Below, one piece after another: positions 10,986-22,789 of a stretch of 64,000 nt of DNA. The notes under the pieces are model-generated. The model was given only the letters and a program-made list of their open reading frames with translations, did not search any database and was not told where the DNA came from. Positions within the stretch are counted from its first letter, which is position 1, and each line of letters starts with the position of its first letter. The translations under genes and the position numbers were made by a program. The stretch lies in assembly GCA_030280995.1 (NCBI GenBank), contig JASXTE010000007.1, positions 4,448,001-4,512,000 on the forward strand. Reading direction: 5' to 3'. The stretch comes from Hemileia vastatrix (Eukaryota > Basidiomycota > Pucciniomycetes > Pucciniales > Zaghouaniaceae).

Positions 10986-12227
10986 TGTAGAGTAGACTCC
11001 TACAGTCACCTTGCTGCAGGCAGAATTCAAGGGAGTTGGAAAAACAAAAAGAAATCCCTTTCCCTCTAAGTAAACGTAAGATTCAATTAAATAAGCTTGA
11101 AGATCTGCTTGAAGAGTTGGATAAGTTGAAAATCTGAGAGAAAGACTTTGAAAGTGTTGGAAACCTATAATATAGAAAAAAAAATAAGTGCAATAAATGA
11201 TTACAATCCCAAAACAAATACCTTATACCAGATTACACTGATACAAGTCACAGCAAATACTTAGAACAAGCGGCAACACTTGCCCCAGAGAATGAAAAGT
11301 ATAGTAAAGTACCCCAGAAACTACCCTTGGGATGATCTGTTCAAAGGTGCCTTATTAAAGCTCTTCCCCAGATTTACCCAGTTTCCCACCAAAATTAAAG
11401 AGTGTTCTTTATTATATTTTTATTTTATAAATTTTATAAGAAAAGAAATAAATTTGAGTCACCAAGGATGAGAGCTATCCAATGGTACCCTCTATGTCGA
11501 TATTTTTTATTATAATTGTTGTTATATGTTAAATATTGTTAATTATCCAAAAAGACCCTAATTATCGAAACTAAAAGACAAAAAACATGTAGAAGACTAA
11601 GATTCTCCCTTCCCCATATGATTCTCCTGCTCCAGACCTTCCCAACAATACCCTACATGCATATGATCTACAATAAACTATTGATCTAGTAAGCATAATA
11701 ACTTTCTAACCAAATTTTGCCACAATAGCCAAACTTTCGGCACAGTGACCAAACTTTGCACTGGTGATCAGACTTTTTTAAAGTGACCAAAATTTTGCCA
11801 GAGTGCCCAGAATTTTTGCACCAATGACCAAACTTTTCCACAATGACCAACTTTGCCACAGTGACTTCGCTTTTGCACTGGAAAATCACCTGAGCGAACC
11901 GGAGTGCACCGGAAAAAATAGCTACTCCATGAGCACACTGCATCCACCAAAAATACCAAGAGAGCTCTAGAAAAACCAGTAAAATCAATACCCAATTCAT
12001 GAAACCATCAAATAACAATAGGAATACCAACATATATCCATTCTAAAACACCATAAATCCTCCAAAAAAATCACCATAAATCCTCCAAAAATCACCATAA
12101 ATCCACCCAAAAAAATCCAGTTAACTCCCTTCAACCAAATAAACACCTGCTAACACCATGATTTTCTTTCAACCAAGGTCCAATCAAATTTTCACCTAAG
12201 TAGCCTACCCAGATTTGGAATGCCACA
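10986..12227 (-). repeat. 3' LTR of A
   Basis: It runs from TGTAGAGTAG to GCCACA on the plus strand (1242 bp) and aligns along its length with 20808-22164. It has fewer copies of the roughly 19-bp ACAGTGACCAAACTTTGCC-type repeat (11697-11880) than the 5' LTR. The polypurine tract on the right (TCCTCCCTCC at 12228-12237, read as its complement) confirms this as the 3' LTR of a minus-strand element. Confidence 0.9.
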
Positions 12228-13692
12228 TCCTCCCTCCAATATGGAATGTCCCCATTCCATTCTGAATCACATAAAAAACTTTTCCACCATCATTTCAATA
12301 AAAATTTTGCTTCTAAAGTTGACTCCACTTTATTTTTGATGCTTCAATCCGCTGAGTATGAAAGAGTAGGCTTTAAACCCTACTGAGCTCGAACTGCAAT
12401 GATCTAGACACCGCCATGAGGTCCTCCAAACTCCTCTACCATTCACCTCCAACAAAAAAAAAGAAAATTAAGAGAGTGGGCTTTCATCTCCACTGAGCCA
12501 GAACTGAAGTGATCTGGAAATTGCCATGAGGTCCTCCAATTTCCAAAAACGGCCTCCACTTGAATTTTCTTGAGTCATCAAGCGCAAAACTCACCAGTTT
12601 ATAGTCTTAGAGGACTTCCACCTGCATCACAAAATGAACGCTAGAGATCAATCTATAAAAAATAAAGCATATAAACAAACTTTGTGGGGTAATTGTGTAT
12701 AGAGTTTCCAACTCATAAATTACCTCCAAACTTGCCAATATAAAATCTAGAAGGTTCCCCAATGAACACTTCTAACTAAAATAAATCCTCCTCAAATCTT
12801 GACCATTATTATTCCTAGTTTTATTGACATCTTCAGTTTTCCACAGTCTTGAAGTTTAGGACCAATCATAAATGATCTTGAAAAGAATTTCAGTTTTAAG
12901 TCTTATGGACTAGCAGAATAAATAAAATAAATATATAATAAAAGAAAAAGAGAAATAAAATTAAAGATTAATAAAAAAATAAAAGATGTCCCCCAGCCAT
13001 TTGGATGAGCCAAACCCCTGACATCATACCCACGTCCAAGTGCACCTTGATTTTGGATACACAGGAAAGAAAAACTAAAAATATAACATAAAATGAAATT
13101 TTTGAAAACAAATTATTTTTGAAAATAATAATTGTTTTATTTTTTTTTTTGAAAATAATTTTTTTAAAAAAAAAATTAAATTATGAAAATTTGAAGATTT
13201 GAAAAATGATAATCTAATGAAATTGAAGGAAAAAAACCAATGATCACTGGGTGGGCTCCCTCCAATTTGTAAAAATGATTGGAGACCACAAGTGATCATC
13301 CACCCCAATACAACAAAAAAATGAAACAAAACAAAATTCTTGAATCCAGACTTCCAAAAGATTGTGCTGTGTCGACTTAATGTTCCAGTTTATAGTCATA
13401 GAGGACTACCTATATAACAAAAAAACAAAGCCAGGATTCAACTAGAAAAAGAGAAGGGTTGGAAACAAACATTATAGGGTAATTGTGAATAGAGCTTCCA
13501 ACTCATCAATTACCCCCAAACTAGCCAATATAAAATCTAGATGGTTCCCTTGTGAACACTCCTAACAAAATTTGTTTCCCCCTCATATTTTCACCACATA
13601 ATAAAATTTTAAAATTGAAGTAATGATTGATTTTTCAAAAGACTGTGAGATTTCCTAAAAGATTGATGTTGTAGCTTATCATCATTTCAGAG
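12228..13692 (-). other. 3' noncoding region of A with repeated stem-loop modules
   Basis: No coding similarity is seen. Two modules (about 12600-12775 and 13389-13565) each contain CAGTTTATAGTC-TAGAGGACT followed by GGTAATTGTG and, about 30 bp on, the complementary CAATTACC or AAATTACC. A copy of the CCAAGTGCACCTTGAT near-palindrome is at about 13030. Related modules occur in C, D and E. Possible roles are RNA structure or 3'-end processing; this is inference. Confidence 0.55.
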
Positions 13693-15047
13693 TCAAACTT
13701 CAGCACTCTTTGTGCCCCTAGGGTAAAACTTCTTCACTTTATCAGCAGCTACCCTCTTCTTTAAGACAACACCATGCAGTTCTTCCAAAACATATGAACC
13801 ACCAGAAACCTGTTCTCTAATCCTATATGGTCCATTCCATCTATCAGCAAACATTTTCCCCCACTGACTTTCCAAACTCCTATTATACACCAACACCATA
13901 TCACCAGGACTCAAAGGCTTCCTGAGTCTATGAGCCAACCTTTGATCCAAATACCTGAAAGACTGATCCCTGATCTTGATCATCCTATTTTATGCCTTCT
14001 CCAAATATTCCTCCTTCTTTTCTAACTGTTGCATTCTAGCACAGAGAAAATTTTCAGTAGTTTTGACTACATCCCAATCAACACCAAGAAAAGATTCAGC
14101 TTCAAGATCAATCAGTAAAACAGCTTTCTGACCAAAAACTAATTCATAAGGAGAATAACCAGTTGTCCTCTTGGTGGTAATCCTGTCAGAAAATAAAACA
14201 AGGGATAAATAATGCCTCCACTTTTCAGCACTTTTTCCACACATTTTAACCAAAGCATCCTTAATAACTTGATGCCCCCTTTCAACCATTCCTTCTGCTT
14301 CAGGATAATATGGGGTTGCCACCCTAAACTTTGAGCCCATTTTTGAAACAGCTTCCTTGAGTCTGCACCAAACTCAGAGCCGCCATCAACAGTTACCAAC
14401 TTGATAACACCATACCTATAGACCCATTCCTTCATCAAAAATTCTGCTACATTTTTAGCAGATAAACTAATAAGGGGCACAGCCTCAACCCAACCAGACA
14501 AATCATCCCTTGCCACAATAAAGTACTTATATTTACCTTCCTTGATGTGAAGAGCATCCAAACTAACCCGTCCAAAGATAGTATTTTCACCAGTAGCATT
14601 TCCAGGTTCTTTTGGCCTTAAATAACTTCTTCTCTGACATTCTTCACATGACTGAACCCAAGATCTAACAGCCATCTTCATTCCAGGCTACCAAAATCTA
14701 TCAGCAATCCGCTTATAAGTTTCTCCAAAGCCCCTATGCCCTAAATCTTCATGAAGAGATTTCATCACTAATTCTTGACCTTTTCTTTGAGATACAACAA
14801 CTTGAGGATTCAGATGTCTTTTCTGCATCAACCTTCTACCAGACAAATAAAAACCAGGTGAATTCTTTTTGATAGCCACCCATTCAGCTTCATCACATTC
14901 TTCTGGTTTTCCCAGAGACAACAAATATTTCACCATTAAAAAATAAAACCTAGTATGGCCCCAAATTTCATCCGAAAAATCCAATAATATACCATCCAAA
15001 GGAACCTCCCTGTCCCCAATATCTCCCACTTGTGAATGAGCAATCAT
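13693..15047 (-). pseudogene. Integrase of A
   Basis: Consecutive open pieces cover the zinc domain (HEDLGHRG, then CEEC), the catalytic Asp in VSLDALHI, the second Asp in VTVDGGSEFG, the Glu in YYPEAEGMVERG, and a C-terminal GPY-like module (RWNGPYRI) ending in YPRGT. One stop is RFW-stop-PGMK at about 14688, where C has RFWWPGMK, so TGG became TAG. Frame changes occur near 14340 and 13985. No chromodomain is present. Confidence 0.88.
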
Positions 15048-15061
15048 TCTCTGAGCATTCG

Positions 15062-15931
15062 GCTATTTGCTGAAATTCACATAATCCACCTCATTCAAAC
15101 ATTTTTCCAACTACCACTATCCTCCTTCAGATCCCAAACATAAACACCATTAACCAATTTCCAATTATCCCAAACAACCACATCATCCTCTTCTACAAAA
15201 ACCTCATGATCAACTAGATCATCAACTTCATCAAATTCAACAAAAATAGAACCAGCCAGTTTAACCTCATGGGGGAGGTATGGAAAGTCCTCAGAACCCT
15301 TGGTACTGGCCTTGATTATAAGTATATCTTTATCAAACTCTTCTGAATCAGAATCATCTACTGTAGGTGGTCTTCTTGACAATCCATCAGGCATAGTGAA
15401 AGATTTTCCAGGCCTGTGCACTAAATTGAATGAAAAATGTTGAATTAAAGCTAACCACCTAGTCATTCAAGCATTAGGTAAAATACGTGAATTAATCATC
15501 TGAATTAAAGATTTAGCATCCACTTGAAGTTCAAAATGTTGACCCCATAAGATATTTTGAAGTTTCTTTAAAATTTTTGCCACACCACAGAGTTCCAACT
15601 TTGGTTGCATATATCTTGATTCCACCTCAGTAAAAACTACAGATTCATACCTAACTGGTCTAATATAACCACCCTTATTCATCTGAGAAAGCACTGCACC
15701 AGCAGCCAGCTGACTAGAATCAACAGCTAAATAAATCCTACCAGCTCATTCACCATAATCCAACTTATGAAGAATAATATCTTCACCAACCACCTTCTTC
15801 AACTTAACAAAAGCTTCTTCACAAGCTTTATCCCAATCCCAATCAGCATCCTTCCTAGTAAACCTTCTCAATGGAGAAGCCAATAATGAGAAATCCCTAA
15901 TAAACATCCTAACATAAACACATACTCCCAA
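15062..15931 (-). pseudogene. RNase H domain of A
   Basis: Pieces include LLASPLRRFTRKDADW, a stretch ending in KLELCGVAKILKKLQ, WGQHFELQVDAKSLIQMINS, and MTRWLALIQHFSFNLVHRPG followed by DGLSRRPPTVDD. This is the RNase H to tether region of agaricomycete-type gypsy elements. Stops interrupt it at about 15745, 15467 and after 15095. An acidic linker to the integrase follows. Confidence 0.85.
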
Positions 15932-16936
15932 AAATCCTCTAACTTAAGTAGTGTTTCTAGGTCTCGGCCAAGATTAAATTTTGTTGACTTTATTCTTTGA
16001 CATAACTTGTCCATCCCTACACACCACATGACCAAGAATCTCTTAAGCTGGAACACAACAAGAAAATTTAGAACCGGAAATAGTTAAACCAGCTTCTTCA
16101 ATCCTAAAAAACATCCTTTCCAAATTTACTGCATACTCCCAAATAAACCTCCTAATACCTGGATTCTCCTCCAACACTTCATTATCATAATCAGTTGAAG
16201 GACCTTTAATTCCACTATCATCAATAAATATACCAGCATACTGTGGAATTTCATCTTGAAGAATCCAAGCCATTTGTGCTTGATAAACAGCAACAGAATT
16301 AGTAGCACCTTGAGACAATCTAGTCAGCTGTAACAGTTCAAGAGGAGTATCAAAAGTTGTCAGAGGTCTTGAATCCAGATGTAATTCTATTTCATCATAG
16401 CTCCCCATAATATCACCCAAACCATAACATACCCTTACAGAAAAAGCATCAACAAATTCCTCTGCACTTGGAGGAAAACCAGCATCTTTTATAGTCACCC
16501 TATCCATTTCCCTAAGATCATGAACCACTCTAAGCTTTCCATTAGGCTTCTTGATACAGAAAACTGGACTTGAATAACTTGATGATGATTCTTCAAAAAG
16601 TCCAGTCCTAATCCTTTCCTTAACAACTTCAATATAATCATCTTTAAGAGCAGCAGGAACCGGAATTGGCTTGAGTTTCCAAGGTTCATGACAAACAACT
16701 GAAATCTTGTAAGGTTCACCATAATAATGCTTTAAAACACCCCTCTCTTCTTCAACAAATGCAATAGCCTTCTCCCTCAACACCATCACATCAAACAACA
16801 AATTCATCTCCTCACCAGATAACCAACCCTCTGGCCCAAAATTTACAACACCAATCCTATCAAAAGAAATCCTTGACGTTTTAGAAAATTCAGGCGGATT
16901 CTTTCTTAAAGGAGTTTTATATGGATCTCTTGACAA
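15932..16936 (-). pseudogene. Reverse transcriptase of A
   Basis: A 297-residue open segment has PVFCIKKPNGKLRVVHDLR, the first catalytic Asp region YGLGDIMGSYDE, the LSQGATNSVAVYQ fingers/palm segment and the polymerase box FIDDSGIKG. The YxDD motif is the FIDD variant, also used by C (FIDDGGIKG) and E (YIDDGGIKG). It ends at a stop at 16043; the thumb continues in another frame (15868-16056). Confidence 0.88.
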
Positions 16937-16942
16937 AAGTGG

Positions 16943-18140
16943 TCACTTCAACGGAGGATTCAATCCAGTTGGCAGCGCTTCATTGATTGGTTTAACTTTC
17001 ACAGCAACCTTCTTATATTTTGCAGCTTCAACTTCCACATGTACTTGAGGAATTGAGCTCCTTTCATCAACAGAATCTTCATTTTTAGACCCATTTGTTA
17101 CCACTCCAAAACTTTTCCGTACCAAATTCTGCTCATCCACTTCACCAGTACCCAAATCACCAACCAAATCAAAAATACCCCTAGGGAAAAAAACATCATC
17201 ATTAGGTTCAGGATTCTCATCACAGAGACTGTCCATGTTACCTTCAGATAGGTCCTGCACTGCAGTGACCGCCCCACCAGAAGCTAGAAAGTCATGCCTT
17301 TTATCCTCATGCTGGAGTAACTCTCTTCTGCAACTGGACACAGACACACCAGTTTTGCCAACAAAACCACCAACCAAATCATCACCACACATCGCAGAAC
17401 CCAAATCAACAAACACCTTTTCTTGATTTCCGTTATTCAGACAATTTTTTTGCATTTTCAATTTTTCTTGAGAGAAATCAGAATGAGACATTAGTTGAGA
17501 ATTATTGTGCAGTTTATACTCATGATGGAGGCGACCAGTAAACCAAGTAGGCTCCTTCCTACTGACAACATCTTTACATAAATATTTTCTTTGCTGATTT
17601 TCAGTTATATTGAGATTTTTTTCTTAATTTTTGTCTAATGTTTTCTTGCTATATCTAGAAAAACAACCAGGGGTGTCCCCAACACTCACATGTGTGGCCA
17701 TGGTAATGTTTTTGAAAGGTGTAGAAGAAACCCTAGTGGTGCACAATTGGGAGGACTTACTTTTAGACCCATTTTCCACCACTCCAAAACTTTTCGGCTC
17801 CAACAAAATTTTTCCTTAAACATCTTCAGAACTTGAAATAAACTTGAGAGAAAAACTTGAAGAAAAACTGAAACCATACAAATAATTTGATGAAAATAGA
17901 CATAATAAAGTAATATTATCTACAAAAAGTTGAGATTCCACTTGATGTATCTCCACTTGAGCTGACCTACTGCAATCGGGGATTTCTTCTTGAGGAGATA
18001 TTACAGCACTAGACTGATCAGCCCTTTCTACCCTAAAAAAGAAGGGTCACCAACAAAATGATCACCACTATCCTCAAATACACCAGAAGAGGACTTCAAT
18101 TCTTTTCTCTTCCTAGTGCAAGTGCAACACTGACAAGATG
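16943..18140 (-). pseudogene. Protease-RT linker of A
   Basis: This low-similarity acidic region (16943-17491) ends in PTGLNPPLK, matching PVGFNPSLK in C. A second segment at 17624-17806 holds the KSFGVV-NGSKS-SSQLCTTR-SSTPFKNIT-ATHVS-GDTPG unit that is duplicated in C and E; a partial second unit (RKSFGVVTNGSKN) lies near 17110. I know no named domain for it. Its conservation across three elements suggests a real part of the polyprotein. Confidence 0.6.
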
Positions 18141-18162
18141 CAGAGACTCCAGGCCTAGTTTC

Positions 18163-18520
18163 CTAACCTTCATCACTTGGGGGTGCCAACCTCATACGTA
18201 ACCGCCTCATATCCTCCCCAGTAATCTTCAAACTAATCCCAACACCAGACTGATAACCAATCTTGGCTTCAATATCCATCAAAAATGGCCCTCCTAAAAC
18301 TGTCTTCACAGCTCCTCTAGCCACATAAAAATGAACTTTTCCAACAGCTCCACCTACACCTAACTTTAAATGCTCCGCTGTACCAATCAACTCAGTAGCA
18401 TGCCCACCTATCCCTCTGAGATTTCCTCCAATACCAGCTTTAATTGGCAAATCCAGACTAGTTGCTTGATCCAATGAAATTAAATTTATTTATGAGCCTG
18501 AATCAACCAATGCCTTCACA
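18163..18520 (-). pseudogene. Retropepsin-like protease of A
   Basis: The active-site motif VDSGS is at the end of the preceding frame (about 18490), immediately followed by a TAA where C continues with QINQISLF. The body then reads TSLDLPIKAGIGGNLRGIGGH and GGPFLMDIEAKIGYQ, matching C and E. This protease would cleave Gag-Pol. The stop just after the catalytic Ser makes it non-functional. Confidence 0.8.
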
Positions 18521-19260
18521 TCTTTGCCATTTAAAGAAACCACCAAATATCCCAAAGGAGCAGAAAAATGAGTCTCCACCTCATTACCAAACTTCTCCAC
18601 ATTTTCACACATATACTCCACCTCACCAGTAGCCACTCTTCTCCTAGTAAAATGCTCCTTCTGCTTTTCAGCAAGGGCTGGACTAATAGTAAAAAATTCA
18701 CCCAAAGATAATGGAATCTGAAGCTGATTCACCCTTCCCAAAACAACATCCATAGCATTCTCTTGACCAGAAACCACTTGCCTCTCATAATGAGCCTTAC
18801 TCCTAGCAACCTTTGCCCTAGAAGACTCTTGAGGTCCCACATTACCAACAACATCACACATCTCCACATCAGAATTATCCCCATGAACCTTTCCATCCAC
18901 AGAGACCAAACCAGAACCATCAACAGTAGTTCTAACTCCCTTCATTTTCCCACTAGAACTTGTCCTAGGCAAAGAAGCCAAAGGCAAATCCTCCTCTGTA
19001 TCTGAACCATTATCCAAAGGCATAGGATCACCATTAATATCAAAAGCAGAAAAACAAGGGGGACCCATATCAGCTATCTCCTTCTGCATCTGACAAATCT
19101 CTTCAGGCGTATAAATCTTCTTAGGATCTTCAGCCTTCTTAGAATCTGCCTTTCCACCTCTTGACCTTAACTGATTAGAAATACTGCTTCTAGCTTTAGA
19201 AGCAGCCACCCTCCTAGCAGCCTTCACATCATATACACCAGCCATACACTCACCATCCAC
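18490..19260 (-). pseudogene. Gag-protease junction region of A
   Basis: This 256-residue open segment has ADMGPPCFSAFDINGDPMP, a Ser/acidic stretch and a helical run (LALAEKQKEHFTRRRV-like), and ends in the protease start ALVDSGS. C has the same order (DMGPLSFGALDMNGEPMP, then LADRQKKLLTRRRV). It is Gag tail or p6-like material with no catalytic motif. A single stop separates it from the upstream gag frame. Confidence 0.7.
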
Positions 19261-19275
19261 CTTAACAACCTTTAC

Positions 19276-20499
19276 TTACTCCAAATTACCATATGAAGTA
19301 GAAAAAGTAGCCTTACTAACCTCTTTTTCCTTCCCCTTATCTCCAGAATTATTTACAGTACCAGAAGAAGCCTCAGTAGGCAATTCCTCAAACCTAGCTC
19401 TCTTTTCACCCATACTATTCCTCCTCACCAAATCTGAAGGAGCCTGACCTTCACTGGGGTTGATAAAAGATCCATCAGGAAACCTAAATACCTTTCCATC
19501 AAATTTTACTCTACCAGCAGCCTGATCCCTATTCAAAGTCCAAAAATCATTAGACTTATGTCCCTTCCGGTTACAGTAGGGATAAATCCAAACATCAACA
19601 GTACCAGCATTCCTCCTATCATAACCTCTACTTGAATAAGATGATGAAGAAGAAGCTGAAACCCTTCTGGCCTTCTGAGTTTCTTGAACAAAAATTTTCA
19701 ATTGCTTTGTTAAGTCAGCCAATTGATCCACCATCTCCTTATACACATTCTCATCCACCTTAGGAACTGGTTTCCCCAAATGAGCTTTTCTTGCCTCCTG
19801 AGCCTTCTTCATAATATCATTATTATCAGCCAAAACTTCATTAATTTTGCTGACATACTGTGTACAGGTTTCTTGATAACTGTCCACAGCCAAAAGCTTG
19901 AGGTGAGACTCCACCAATTCTTTAACCACCTTAAGAGCAGGAAACTTCTGCTCCCCATTAGGTAAGGTTTTCATCAAACCATTCCTAGACAACTCCTTTA
20001 ACACATCCATCCTAATACTCCTCCCAAAAGCGTACCAAAAAAAATCTTCGACTGCATTTTCATGAGCCAATTCCTCTACCTCCACCAGATATTCCACCAC
20101 AGTTTCAAAACTACCAACAAATTTCCTATAACTCACCAAAGAAGTTATTCCACCCTGCACTTGCCATTCTCCAACAACCTTATTTAAATCCATCATTGAA
20201 TATCTGACTCCCCATCTGTCCACCATTTCCCTACTAAGCCTTTTCCAATCCCTAGTTTTATAACCCTCCATACCAGTAATCTCCTTCTCAACTTCCCTAT
20301 CACCATTGAAAAAGATTACCTGCTTTACCATATCTAAATGAGAAGCCCCATCAATTCCAGAAGCAGCCTCATATCTGCCCAAAAACCACTTTACATCATC
20401 ACCAACAAACTTGGGCCCATCCCAAGTATGAATCCTTACTGAAGGCCTGACACCATCAGCAGCAGAAGCAATAAAACCAACACCAGATGGAGAAGACAT
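19276..20499 (-). pseudogene. gag of A (capsid and degraded zinc knuckle)
   Basis: The frame is open from 20556, but the ATG at 20498-20500 (MSSPSGVGF) is the more likely start because the leader stem-loops occupy 20527-20691. The capsid-like region includes WDGPKFVGDDVKWFLGRYE and EMVDRWGVRYSMMDLNKV. Near the C-terminus the nucleocapsid knuckle reads YPYCNRKGHKSNDFW: the first and last Cys are replaced (Tyr, Phe), so zinc binding is lost. C gag is collinear. Confidence 0.82.
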
Positions 20500-20526
20500 C
20501 CCAAATAGCACAAGACACCAATAAAA

Positions 20527-20691
20527 TCTGCAAGGGTTCAGCCCTTTACCAGACAACCGACAATATCCTACAAGGGCTCAGCCCTTTACTAGGATAAAAC
20601 AACAAAAAAAACAACAGATCTAGCAAGGGTTCAGCCCTATACCTAGATCCCTACTACCACAGATCTAGTACTGGTTCATCCAGTTACCAGA
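20527..20691 (-). other. Leader of A: four tandem stem-loops with covarying stems
   Basis: Four hairpins (20527-20553, 20567-20593, 20617-20649, 20664-20691) share a loop of CTGAA, CTGAG or ATGAA between inner arms AAGGG and CCCTT. In the fourth, the inner arms change together to ACTGG and CCAGT. Outer arms covary as TCTG/CAGA, CCTA/TAGG and GATCTAG/CTAGATC. They lie between the primer-binding site and the gag ATG, where packaging or dimerisation signals sit in retroelements. C has no such leader. Confidence 0.75.
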
Positions 20692-20786
20692 ATCACCAAA
20701 TAACCAACCAATCAAAATCCAACAACCAGAAAACCAAAATCCAGAAGTCCAACAAGTAAGTTTCTTCAGAAGCTAGAGAATTCAAA

Positions 20787-20803
20787 CCCCATGTTGGGCG
20801 CCA
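20787..20803 (-). other. Primer-binding site of A
   Basis: On the minus strand the sequence is TGGCGCCCAACATGGGG, four bases inside the 5' LTR. It begins TGG, complementary to a tRNA CCA tail, as expected for full-length tRNA priming. C has the variant TGGCCCCCAACGTGGGG at the same offset. The primer tRNA identity was not determined. Confidence 0.85.
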
Positions 20804-20807
20804 AAAA

Positions 20808-22164
20808 TGTAGAGTAGACTCCTACAGTCACCTTGCTGCAGGCAGAATCCAAGGGAGTTGGAAAAACAAAAAAAATCCCTGTCCCTCTAAGTGAATGTAA
20901 GATTCAATTAACTAAGCTTGAAGATCTTCTTGAAGAGTTGGGTAATTTGAAAATATGAGAGAAAGACTTTGAAAGTTTTGGAAACCTATAATATAGAAAA
21001 AAAAATAAGTGCAATTTATGATTACACCCCCAAAACAAATACCTAATACCAGATTACACTGATACAAGTCACAGAAAATACTTAGAACAAGCCGCAAAAC
21101 TTGCCCCAGAGACTGAAAAAGTACAGTAAAGTACCCCAGAAACTACCCTTGGGATGATCTGTTCAAAGGTGCCTTATTAAAGGTCTGCCCCAGATTTACC
21201 CATTTTCCCACCAAAACTAAAGAGTGTTCTTTATTATATTTTTATTTTATAAATTTTATAAGAAAATAAATAAATTTGAGTCACCAAGGATGAGAGCTAT
21301 CCAATGGTACCCTATATGTTGATATTCTTTATTATAATTTTTGTTATATGTTAAATATTGTTAATTATCAAAAAAGACCCTTATTATCAAAACTAAAAGA
21401 CAAAAAAATGTAGAAGACTAAGATTCTCCCCTCCCCATATGATTCTCCTGCTCCAGAACTTTCCAAAAATACCCTACATGTATATGATCTACAATAAACT
21501 AATGATCTAGTAAGCATAATAACTTTCTAACCAAATTTTGCCACAATAGCCAAACTTTTGAAACAGTGACCAAAATTTGCACTGGTGATCAGACTTTTCT
21601 ACAGTGACCAAACTTTGCCACAGTGCCCAGACTTTTCTGCAGTAACCAAACTTTGCACTGGTGATCAGACTTTTCTACAGTGACCAAACTTTGCCACAGT
21701 GCCCAGACTTTTCTGCAGTGACCAAACTTTGCCACAGTTCCCAGACTTTTTGCACCAATGACCAAACTTTTCCACAATGACCAACTTTGCCACAGTGACT
21801 TTGCTTTTGCACTGGAAAATCACCAGAGCGAACCGGAGCGCACCGGAAAAAAAATGGCTACTCCATAAGCACACTGCATCCACCAAAAATACCAAGAGAG
21901 CCCTAGAAAATCCAGTAAAACCAATACCCTATCCATGAAACCATCAAATAACAATAGGAATACCAACATATATCCATTCCAAAACACCATAAATCCTCCA
22001 AAAAAATCACCATAAATCCTCCAAAAATCACCATAAATCCACCCAAAAAAAATCCAGTTAACTCCCTTTAACCAAATTAACACCTGCTAACACCATTATT
22101 TTCTTCCAAACAAGGTCCAATCAAATTTTCACCTAAGTAGCCTACCCAGATTTGGAATGCCACA
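20808..22164 (-). repeat. 5' LTR of A
   Basis: It runs from TGTAGAGTAG to TGCCACA (1357 bp). It is 115 bp longer than the 3' LTR, mainly because of extra copies in a minisatellite at 21540-21790. There a 76-bp block starting GCACTGGTGATCAGAC at 21579 is repeated at 21655. Minus-strand ORFs here (21589-21895) only translate this repeat and are not genes. Confidence 0.9.
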
Positions 22165-22789
22165 CTGGTTGCCTCAGGCTGGCAGATTGCCCGCCTTGGT
22201 GCTAGAAAGCTGGAAAGTGTTTTTAAAGGGGTTTATGCAATTTGGTGCTCAGAAAAGCCAATTTTTTTGGTGTGCATGGGCTCTTAGATAGTGCTCTGTG
22301 TGTATATAGTGAATAAGACAGTTTGGGGCAACCTTAATCATCATACAACCATCCAGAGGTGATATCCTTGTTTCCCACTCAGTTTTCACTGTTTTTTGGC
22401 CACAATTGGCTGTGTTTGTTGCAAGATTAGTTCTTCATTTTACTCAACTTTGGCAACTGTTTTCTCTGGTGTAGTCTTTCAAGCTATTTCAAGTATTATT
22501 CCTGTCCCTGGTGTGGATTTGCAACTTACATCAAGTATCATTGCTTTCTTTGGTGTGGACATTGGTCTACATTTCAGTTCTTTGGGTTGGTAGTCTGTCT
22601 GGAGACTACTTTCTTGGCTGATCAGGCAGTTAAGTGTATTAAAAAAGGGGCTTTTAAAAAACAGGAACCAATTTACTGTAGCAGGTAAATCTAACTTATA
22701 TTTTTCTAAAGGGACAGGGGATTTTCTATCTGTTTTTTCTCCAACTCCCTTGGTCAAGGCCTATAGCTAGTACTATAGGATTGTCTACA
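22165..22789 (+). repeat. LTR of D, second part
   Basis: This continues the LTR begun at 10519; it is the reverse complement of the first about 600 bp of the C 5' LTR and ends GTCTACA at 22789. Matching blocks include the region around CTATAGCTAGTACTATAGG and GGAGTTGGAG-type sequence. To its right begins unrelated DNA with gypsy G1-type LTR fragments. Confidence 0.82.

Larger units (their letters stand above)
10986..22164 (-). mobile_element. A: full-length Ty3/gypsy LTR retrotransposon nested in the LTR of D, decayed
   Basis: Two LTRs in direct repeat (10986-12227 and 20808-22164) flank, on the minus strand, a primer-binding site, leader, gag, protease, linker, RT, RNase H and integrase, and a 1.4-kb 3' noncoding stretch. 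Sampled LTR parts differ by a few percent plus repeat-number changes, so the insertion is not recent. The coding region has many in-frame stops and few frameshifts. Flanking bases are TCCAG and CTGGT; a direct target duplication is not seen. Unlike C, D and E it lacks Z1 and Z2. Confidence 0.92.

Noticed and set aside
11686..12033. ORFs in the 3' LTR of A
   Set aside because: They lie inside an LTR and over the minisatellite; no conserved protein.
21589..21895. Minus-strand ORFs repeating a KFGHCRKVW/KSLGTVAK pattern
   Set aside because: They only translate the minisatellite inside the 5' LTR of A, and the same strand of the 3' LTR lacks a conserved ORF.
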